A stretch of 64,000 nucleotides of DNA. It comes from Siphonodentalium dalli (taxonomy: Eukaryota; Mollusca; Scaphopoda; Gadilida; Siphonodentaliidae). The notes beneath the pieces were generated by a model. It did not search any database and was not told where the DNA came from. It saw only the letters and a list, made by a program, of their open reading frames with translations. The DNA lies in assembly GCA_032622095.1 (NCBI GenBank), contig CP136066.1, positions 134,509,917 to 134,573,916 of the forward strand, in the 5' to 3' direction. The number at the start of each line of letters is the position of its first letter. Positions within the stretch are counted from its first letter, which is position 1. The translations under genes and the position numbers were made by a program. Positions 59,301-64,000 of this stretch are shown one piece after another.

Positions 59301-61985
59301 AAAGGCCGGTGGACAAATCAGGTCCCAATACCCGAAAGGGATATGATAGGTGGGCAGGCGGACCCATCGGTATCTGGTAAGAAGGCAAAGCTTGACTGGA
59401 CTCCTGGTCATGTCAGGGAAAAGACGGAAATGGGGTGACATGACATAATCATGGGACCTCCGGGGTTAGCTTGTATTAATGGTCATTATGGACAACACAG
59501 TGAGGCGAGTTCGCACCCCGCCAGTGGTGTGCTGAAGCTGCTAACGATGTGCAATTGCGAGTGGTACACTATGGAAATTGCACGCCAGGATCCAACCCCT
59601 GAGCAAGGTCGCATGCACTGAAGCGTCCCCCCATAAGTCACCACAAGTCAGCCTTGTCATATCTGGGAGAAGCACAGGATCGGATCCAACGAGGGCAGTG
59701 CCTGCAATGGCTGCAGCTGGTTCAGTGGTAGGCTAGGACAAATAACGGAGGTAATATCGTACAAAACAATTAGTCGAATGTGCCGCGATAGAATGAACCT
59801 GGATTGACTGAGGCAGGACCAGCGGTAGCTGCCGCATTACATCCATTGCTGCTCGACTCTGCGAAGGTTGTGGAAGCCGCGACTACAAATAGAGGAGGCA
59901 TGACCACTAACAGACTCCGAGCCTGCAGCGCAGTCTGTACCGAGTCGGCAGAAAAATATTGCCACATGTTGGTGTATTTTCTTGATATGGGGGCCCCATC
60001 CAGTCCTTCGATTGTGGCAAACAGGCGTACTTCTCTGCGGAGTCTGAGGAGGCCACAACCAAATAGGAGGAGGCATGTCCAGTAACCAACTCAACTCCAT
60101 GTTGATTGAGGAAGCCTTGCAAGCTTTACGGACCACCGATGTTGTGGTAGCTAATGGCAAGTGGCCGGCTGGTGCAGCGATGGAAGGAACCCGGACTCAC
60201 CAGAGGCAGGACCAGCAGTAGCTGCGCTTGGACGACCATCGCTGCCCTTCTCTGCGGAGGCTGAGGAGGCCGCGACCCAGAGGGAGGAGGCATGTCCAGT
60301 AACCGACTCGAAATCCATGTTGATGGAGGAAGCAGGAGAAGGTGCCACGATTTTTGATCTTGATAATCGATAATCGGTCGTCAATAAGAGAATATAATCG
60401 ATTAATCGTACCGAATAGCAATAACAGTGGAAGTATTCCATAATATGGCCTATTTGCTGGTTAAAAAACTCGGCCGAGATAAAAACAAAATTTTATGTGA
60501 ATAATGTGGACCAGAAACCACCGGTAATGACTAATGAGCACAATGTTTTACAAATATCATTGCGCGATCAAAGGTCGTTAACCCGTCGGTTGTAGATTAA
60601 ACTGTAAAACAAACAGGGTATCCAATTATACCCGCCACCCAAAATAAAGAACTCAGATTAATCGACGCCAAAAATGGTAATCGATTATTGGCTGTATCAA
60701 CGTGGCACCCCTACCCGTCAGAGGGAAAAAACATTACAAAGTTGTCATCGTAAAAGAATTGAGTCTTATGTTCAATGTAGAGAGAAGAGGCAAGCCACAC
60801 TTTGGCTAGTTTATCTGGCATCTGTGAGTAAAATATTGTAAAATATTATGTCCAATTCGTTTTGATAGGAATTTTCAGTGACCAAACTCCAAACTGGAGC
60901 TGAGTGTAGAGCCAACACCATAGTGCACCCGGTGCAGGGTGAAAAAACCCGACGAGAACCTGAAGTAATCGAATGAGCATGAAGCTCCAACAAGAAAAGG
61001 CATCGTTTTTTAATGCAAAAAACGACATTTGTTCTGAGTGATTCTCGTAAACAAAACAAAATTGGTTTATTTGTTATTGAAATTATCCATCCACGGAGCA
61101 CTGTCATTGATAAGACAGTATTGTAGAATAAATGATTGTTGAACAATTGGAAACACGTTCTATGGCACGAAATTAGGAAACGGCGCGTTGTCAGTCGCAA
61201 TATCGTAAAGAGAACGTTCATTAAAAGTGAACAGATGAAAAATGCGACTTATCTTGCGAAGTAGAAGAAATTAAAGAGACTGTAAACTTACCTGTCATCT
61301 CGTTTATAGCGAAAGAACTCACATGATTGGTCGAAAGTTGAACCTAATCGGGTTTGACCGTGCGCGTACTGTAGGTACTTTGTACCGATTTTTAAAAACT
61401 TCTTCTAGAATTTTGCAAGCGAGAAATATATAACCATTAGTTCATTCAGCGTCCAAGATATCGTTGACAGAGATATGCGAGGTCGAGTTGCAGTATCTAT
61501 GACAAACATGGGCTTGGAATGAAAATGCATTAATCTGGCTATCATACACAAGACTGTTGAGGAAGTCTAACAATCACATAAATGAGCTAATTAAGGACCG
61601 TAACTCTGCCAAACAATATATAGACCTGGCCAGTTTTCGAACTCGATCAAGACATTGTAGAGCAAGTCACATATTCTCAATATCAACAAAATCAGTTGAT
61701 ATTTTTTCAAGTAATCGGGCTATCTCGATCAGAATTCACAAAAATTCACTAATTAGCCCATTCTATAATAAACACTCATGGATGAGTAGTTATCCCGCAG
61801 GAAATGTTTAGATAATAAGTTGAACAAATGACTAACTTATTATATAAATATTTCCCACCAACCTGCGAACCTACCATGCCAAACTATAGGTCGAGGCTCG
61901 ACCAAAAATAGACATCCTAACCTGAGCCTAATCCTTCTGACTGGCTGCTCCCCATCCTGGTAGTTATTTGATTCGTCACAACTAC
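41243..61985 (-). CDS. RAD51B: RAD51B (RAD51 paralogue), 3' part, four exons
   Basis: Minus-strand exons 61922-61985, 48145-48245, 42344-42422 and 41243-41334 join with consistent phases (1, 0, 1). In order they encode VVVTNQITTRMGS (the L2/ssDNA-loop side of the RecA fold), TAALGNTWSHNVNTRLILQY, VMVAKSPVAPFTTFNYTI and a divergent tail ending at a TAA. The middle two match the well-known C-terminal signature of RAD51B rather than RAD51, RAD51C, RAD51D or XRCC2/3. Family knowledge: RAD51B works in the BCDX2 complex, an ATPase assembly that helps RAD51 load during homologous recombination. The Walker A and B exons are not in the window and should lie beyond 64 kb. Introns of about 13.6, 5.6 and 0.9 kb are full of repeats. 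Confidence 0.88.
42344..42422 (-). CDS. RAD51B: RAD51B exon n-1
   Basis: 79 nt between the acceptor ACATTTCAG and the donor AAG|GTGAGAC. Encodes VMVAKSPVAPFTTFNYTI followed by DKCGIVEE; the AKSP-AP-F motif is conserved near the C terminus of RAD51B. Ends in phase 1. Confidence 0.92.
42430..43465. other. RAD51B intron, no other feature
   Basis: AT-rich intronic sequence; frames at 42725-42946 and 43373-43621 have no support. Confidence 0.5.
43470..44506. mobile_element. TA-flanked inverted-repeat element (Tc1/mariner-type MITE?)
   Basis: CTCTCGGGCTCCAAATAAAC at 43470 and its complement ending at 44506, flanked by TA on both sides (43468-43469, 44507-44508). The TIR is about 25 bp, with extra GGTCTGCACGTTTATT units near both ends. 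The interior holds two related copies of about 150 bp (CATTCATTTGAAAGTGG... and ...GCCTTTAAAAGTGGACCC...), and its frames (43593-43943) read through these. A solitary relative of the end (TTATTTGGGTCTG) is at about 47728. Confidence 0.75.
45200..45824 (-). mobile_element. Helitron-like element, minus orientation, partial
   Basis: On the minus strand it starts at 45824 with TAGCTCAACTTTACTTTGTA, continues with the leader GCCATGGCTTGGTATCCGTC and about two satellite units (GGCTACAGGTCGTACC type), then a unit of the type found at 22.9-23.3 kb (GGTATGTGAG). No 3' end with the AGTGTCATTGACACT hairpin was found below 45.2 kb, so it is truncated or rearranged. Confidence 0.7.
45957..46245 (-). CDS. 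hypothetical small protein, unrecognised
   Basis: Minus-strand frame of 75 codons from ATG at 46184 (MGEFPSRGDNIGSF ... VQLVLSNPRQ), with codon use and a mix of residues (Trp-poor, Tyr/Phe/Ser-rich) unlike repeat translations. The frame stays open upstream to about 46245. An AATAAA (complement at 45853-45858) lies about 100 bases after the stop. It sits in the big RAD51B intron on the same strand and could be an alternative terminal exon, an independent gene or chance; overlapping plus-strand frames are considered shadows. Confidence 0.3.
46246..47300. other. RAD51B intron, no other feature
   Basis: Nothing convincing apart from AT-rich low complexity; the frame at 47078-47317 is unsupported. 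Confidence 0.45.
47306..47678 (-). mobile_element. short Helitron-like element, minus orientation
   Basis: The 3' end is at the left (ATGAAAGTGTCAATTACACTGTAGCTCAAC, 47306-47335) and the 5' end at the right (complement of TTAGCTCAACTTGACCTCCA, to 47678). It contains about two units of the CATGACTAAATCC / GACCTCTAGATGGGAGC type. It lies in the RAD51B intron. Confidence 0.72.
48145..48245 (-). CDS. RAD51B: RAD51B exon n-2
   Basis: 101 nt between the acceptor GTAATTACAG and the donor ACAG|GTTTGTG. Encodes GESGYVTAALGNTWSH and NVNTRLILQYYDGLRRQ, the most diagnostic RAD51B stretch in the window. Ends in phase 0. Confidence 0.92.
48772..49446 (+). CDS. small three-exon gene model, unrecognised protein
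   Basis: Exon 1 48772-48865 (MENTNCAVTVDVYKQLFQHA, then ESHHWRIIDNE), donor A|GTAAGA; exon 2 48940-48999 after TGATTTTCAG (VPTTNALRHLKQKSYELVT), donor G|GTAACA; exon 3 from 49238 after GAGGCAG (ILRCRRDDWFQHIDCHG ... LLEQFCKQTNFIPKPA) to TAA at 49444-49446. Phases agree (1 and 1), giving about 121 residues. Exon 1 is identical and exon 2 nearly identical in the duplicated copy, whereas the short intron has several substitutions and indels: the pattern of a coding sequence. The third junction is weaker, with a poor pyrimidine tract. No domain was recognised; further exons are possible. Confidence 0.5.
49031..49224. repeat. long palindrome (84-bp arms, 25-bp loop)
   Basis: The left arm 49031-49114 and right arm 49140-49224 are almost perfect complements (ending AAATATGGCTT / AAGCCATATTT). 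In the other duplicate (51242-51325) only the left arm exists, and the 25-bp loop sequence appears there in the opposite orientation. Confidence 0.9.
49450..50235. other. intronic, no gene seen
   Basis: A minus-strand frame at 49925-50173 lies in a segment partly repeated at 56370-56530 (AGACCAGGAAGTRATAA, AAGCCTTTCAAATA); the protein reading is not conserved between the two, so it is a repeat and not a gene. Confidence 0.45.
50976..51215 (+). pseudogene. second copy of the small gene, truncated
   Basis: Exon 1 (50976-51069) is identical to that at 48772. Exon 2 starts at 51149 after TTTTTCAG but has one extra A in its A-run (near 51185) and a changed donor (CCA|GTAACA in place of CCG|GTAACA); the region matching exon 3 is missing. 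It is therefore a decayed copy. Confidence 0.6.
51775..52090 (+). repeat. ~145-bp tandem units (35.6-kb family)
   Basis: TTCATATTTGGT, ATGACTCACATTCAGATTTG and ACTGGGGTTCAGATTTGTTC phrases identify two units. The frame at 51638-52081 merely reads through them. Confidence 0.6.
52154..53351 (-). mobile_element. Helitron-like element, minus orientation, abutting copy 2 of the CAGGG element
   Basis: The left edge is the 3' end (ATGAAAGTGTCAATAATGAC ACTGTAGCTCAACTT). Seven or so units of the GATGATCGGATGAGRGATGTGGYCTGTAG type follow. The right edge reaches the leader (complement of GTCATGGGTTGGCATCCGTG, near 53330), where it runs into the element at 53352, which has cut off its 5' terminus. Frames here are repeat translations. 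Confidence 0.72.
53352..54748 (-). mobile_element. CAGGGTTTCCG-ended element, copy 2 (inverted relative to copy 1)
   Basis: The inverted counterpart of 614-2016, collinear over its whole 1.4 kb. Ends CAGGGTTTCCACC at 53352 and CGGAAACCCTG at 54748. The flanks (ACCCATA and CCATGTT) give no clean duplication. No transposase; short frames (for example 54439-54687 minus) are shared with copy 1 only through DNA identity. Confidence 0.88.
54749..57170. other. RAD51B intron, little structure
   Basis: AT-rich, with weak dispersed-repeat similarity (56370-56530 to 50000-50160) and an A-run near 56219. No exon, RNA gene or bounded element was recognised. Confidence 0.5.
57171..57540. mobile_element. 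370-bp inverted-repeat element, cluster B
   Basis: Arms 57171-57224 and 57487-57540 pair over about 54 bp (ACCCAAAATATGTATCTCCT ... and complement). The loop ends GCGCGGGGCAGGAATG ... TGGGAGGGCCCTATGAGTTC, matching the loop ends of clusters A and C in pattern. Directly followed by another arm-like end (57541-57590). Confidence 0.75.
57902..57926. repeat. poly(C) run
   Basis: 25 C's; another 26 C's at 58032-58057. Lengths are likely unreliable. Confidence 0.9.
58032..58057. repeat. poly(C) run
   Basis: Second C-tract 106 bases after the first; with a third at 63586-63601 and one near 33610, these mark the bodies attached to the inverted-repeat clusters. Confidence 0.9.
58060..59799. other. 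non-coding body of the 57-61 kb foldback
   Basis: Purine-rich, GC-richer sequence with many short frames on both strands (58114-58381) that lack motifs. No RNA gene recognised. Confidence 0.4.
59800..60345 (+). repeat. three degenerate ~195-bp repeats with GGAGGAGGCATG
   Basis: Units start near 59803, 59990 and 60191, each with CTCTGCGGAGGCTGAGGAGG-like text followed by AGGAGGCATGTCCAGTAACC. Frames on both strands (59804-60441) read through them with alanine-rich, low-information products. Confidence 0.65.
60348..60713. mobile_element. possible hAT MITE (GGTGCCACG ends)
   Basis: Left end AGGTGCCACGATTTTTGAT, right end the complement of TAGGGGTGCCACGTTGAT, both followed by ATCGATAAT-type motifs. 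The left end is degraded and no clean 8-bp duplication is seen. Confidence 0.5.
60720..61265. other. inside the foldback, no gene supported
   Basis: A minus-strand frame of 136 codons (60811-61221) has no recognisable domain and an atypical composition; it is regarded as chance. Confidence 0.4.
61922..61985 (-). CDS. RAD51B: RAD51B exon n-3
   Basis: 64 nt between the acceptor ATTTTCAG (immediately above 61985) and the donor CAG|GTTAGG (GT at 61920-61921). Encodes VVVTNQITT and a short variable loop, GSSQSEGLGS. Starts in phase 0 and ends with one base of the next codon, which the next exon completes as Gly. Confidence 0.88.
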
Positions 61986-61989
61986 CTGA

Positions 61990-62690
61990 AAATTGGAATG
62001 ATTTATTACAGAAATTGCTGGAAACAGGGACCAGCCTAGAGGGCGACTTGGGAGATATCTTCTCTCTACATTGTGTCACTTCTCCCTGTTTTTGTACCTG
62101 TATACATATTGCAGAACAGCATATTTATAGTATATTTACTACTTATTGGGTCACAAGAAGATGAAGAGAGAGTAAATTGAACTTCAGCCTTTATGACTGC
62201 TCCCTGATAACAGTCCATTTCTCCCTAATTATCTAATAGGGAGAAGTGACTTCTCCCAAATTGAATTCTCTAAGGTGGTCCCTGGCTGGAAAGTGCATTA
62301 TTTTTCCATGAGTTAGTAGTTTGATGTACACCATTGTTTGTCCAACTCCTTCCCTATAATTTGTTCCATGTCAACAATGTACTTAACACTTATATGCCAA
62401 ACATATATTTAAAACAAGAGAAAATAGATGTCATAAAATATTTTTCATAAATAAGGCCCGTTTCTCAGGCCAAATTTTTGTATTATATTTATATTTATTC
62501 CTGGGGCACATGCCATCAGTGCTTTTCACATTCGCATTGGCTAGCTCCGGGTTTAATTTCAGTTGCCAGTGGCCATTATTTCAATTGCAAAATGTTTGTT
62601 GATAGACTCCATGTAATTTATTTGGCAAAAATAGCCCCAACAAATATTACCGATGCATTTCATTACTGAGTTTGCAGTCACAATCCATCA
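61990..62690. other. RAD51B intron upstream of exon n-3
   Basis: No further RAD51B exon was found between 61986 and 64000 on the minus strand, so the next exon toward the 5' end of the gene is outside the window. CTTCTCCCT words recur around 62080-62270. Confidence 0.5.
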
Positions 62691-62694
62691 CATG

Positions 62695-62880
62695 TATAGC
62701 AAATGTTTGAACTTAGTTACCAATGACAATGAAAGTTTCAATGACACTATAGCTCAACTTCGAGAGGGGATAATTTGGTGCACTGCAATTAATGGGAGGA
62801 TTAAGAAAAGAACAGTTAAATGATAGTGTCAATGACACTGTATCTCAACTTGAGAGGGGACAATTTGGAAAATGTTGTGC
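62695..62880 (-). repeat. two tandem 3' ends of the Helitron-like family
   Basis: ATGAAAGTTTCAATGACACT ATAGCTCAACTT (62729-62760) and ATGATAGTGTCAATGACACT GTATCTCAACTT (62819-62850) are two copies of the 3' terminal hairpin plus AAGTTGAGCT, each followed by GAGAGGGGAYAATTTGG. No 5' end is nearby. Confidence 0.65.
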
Positions 62881-63054
62881 ACTGCAGTTAATGGGAAGAA
62901 CAGTTGTAAAAGTAATACAATGAAGGGATTGAATTGATGATGCAAACACAATGATCCCAATCATGCCTGTGAAATATTCAAAGAGCTCTGCTTAAACTGG
63001 CAGAAACTCTGATGCAATGAGAGCGGAATATCCGCTGTTTTGGAGTGAAATATA

Positions 63055-63367
63055 ATATTTATAAATAATATTACTTTTTCCTTAAGGGAAGCCCGAAACT
63101 GAACTATATGGATTACGTCTCCGGCCTTGTGTCAATCAGGAGGGTTAAAATTGTATTGCTGTGCCGATCCCACTCACACCCGTGTCCGGATTAGTCTCGC
63201 ATGAATACACCCGCATTCTATCTATTGTCTAGTCAGTTTTTTATTTCCGACTTAATCATGAGATTTGCGAGTCGCGGGGTTGGGAATGGCACCACCATGG
63301 GAGGGATCTATGATAGTTCAGTTTCGGGCTTCCCTTAAGGAAAAAGTAATATTATTTATAAATATTA
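63055..63367. mobile_element. 313-bp inverted-repeat element, cluster C
   Basis: Arms 63055-63108 and 63314-63367 (TACTTTTTCCTTAAGGGAAG ... CTGAACTAT and complement). The loop end GGGGTTGGGAATGGCACCAC is nearly identical to cluster A, the rest of the loop is diverged. Confidence 0.82.
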
Positions 63368-63740
63368 TATTTTTCCGCCAAGGAGAAGCCCTCAACTGAA
63401 CTATATGGATTAGAATGCAAGCCCAGGAGGAGGCACGAGCAATAAAGTTAATTAATATCCAAATTCGATGGGAATGTACTCTTCCGAAACAGGATTCATG
63501 TAAATGTGATTTAGTCATGAATCAGATATGATTATGTTACGTGAAAGAGCTCCCAATTCAGATTACGACATTGCTCAAATGTGTACCCCCCCCCCCCCCC
63601 CGTTGTTTTTGGAATAAACATCCCAGGTAGTGCCATATAATTCATGCTAGCGAGACAACCGAGCAAGTATAACTTTGCTGCATCCTATTCTCTTTGTTAT
63701 CTTCTTCGCTCTCTTGACAGTTCACATTATGAACTGATGT
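63368..63740 (+). repeat. body attached to inverted-repeat cluster C
   Basis: Aligns with 33392-33760 throughout: TGAACTATATGGATTAGAAT, GGAGGAGGCACGAGC, a 16-C run (63586-63601), AACATCCCAGG and GAGCAAGTATAACT. Confidence 0.78.
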
Positions 63741-64000
63741 CACATGCAGCCATTGTGTATGCCATAAGATATCAGAATGCTTATGATACACCAGGGAGCA
63801 AATTAACTGGAATCGCATCGCGATTTGCCACTGAAATGTGGATACCGGTAATAGCGAGGAATTTTTTATACATGTATGATGTTATAAAAATGCTATCTAA
63901 TCATGTCAATGTGAGATTATTTGCTAATCAGATATCGAAAGTAAATTGCTCCCTGTGATACACAAACCAGATATAAAAATGGTATGCTGGAGATATCATA
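63741..64000. other. right edge, no gene supported
   Basis: A plus-strand frame spans 63644-63958 (104 codons), but its first third lies in the repeat body and no motif was recognised. Confidence 0.35.

Larger units (their letters stand above)
57211..61468. repeat. 4.2-kb foldback: ~200-bp inverted arms
   Basis: 57211-57412 and 61266-61468 are about 95% complementary (for example GACCAATCATGTGAGTTCTT and its complement; GAGATGACAGGTAAGTTTAC and its complement). Since the left arm is itself the left half of the 370-bp cluster B element, a partial inverted copy closes a larger unit. The enclosed 3.8 kb is GC-richer than the rest of the intron and non-coding. Confidence 0.8.

Noticed and set aside
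59804-60441. Overlapping alanine-rich frames on both strands
   Set aside because: They read through degenerate 195-bp repeats in several frames at once, which is typical of non-coding GC-rich repeats.

Overview
This is eukaryotic, AT-rich and very repeat-dense DNA with spliced genes, most likely from a marine invertebrate and probably a bivalve or other mollusc. The reasons are tandem arrays of roughly 160-bp units framed by Helitron-like ends (the style of the bivalve 'pearl'/BIV160-type repeats), a single-coding-exon kelch-like gene, and a RAD51B gene with very large introns. The phylum is an inference; no species marker was recognised.

Layout. 0-9.3 kb is a nest of non-autonomous DNA transposons, most of which can be delimited to the base by terminal inverted repeats (TIRs) and target-site duplications (TSDs): two GC-rich-ended elements with 9-bp TSDs, a TTAA-flanked piggyBac-type MITE inside a tRNA-derived SINE, a TAGGG-ended hAT-like element that has swallowed two others, and a CAGG-ended family. 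9.9-17.1 kb is one giant Helitron-like element carrying about 3.5 kb of 163-bp tandem units with a 976-bp higher-order period; a decayed hAT transposon with a broken transposase gene sits inside it. 17.2-18.3 kb is a second array (161-bp period). 19.5-21.2 kb is an intact BTB-BACK-kelch gene. 22-31.7 kb holds hairpin repeats, a local triplicated segment and a remarkable 1.9-kb island of CTTAAG-centred palindromes. 31.9-33.1 kb is a broken envelope (baculovirus-F-like) gene of an old retroelement. 33-40 kb is inverted-repeat clusters, hairpins and tandem repeats.

41.2-62.0 kb belongs to the 3' part of RAD51B on the minus strand: four exons with matching splice phases encode its C-terminal ATPase core, separated by introns of about 0.9, 5.6 and 13.6 kb; the upstream exons must lie beyond the right edge. 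Inside its introns lie a direct duplication carrying a small, unrecognised, apparently spliced plus-strand gene, a second copy of the CAGG element, and a long foldback. 63 kb repeats the inverted-repeat cluster of 33 kb.

The window serves as its own control in two places: an occupied and an empty copy of the same sequence show how the piggyBac-type element (at TTAA) and the Helitron-like element (between two T's, no duplication) inserted. The two host genes are not visibly linked in function: the kelch protein is a probable cullin-3 adaptor and RAD51B is a homologous-recombination repair factor.
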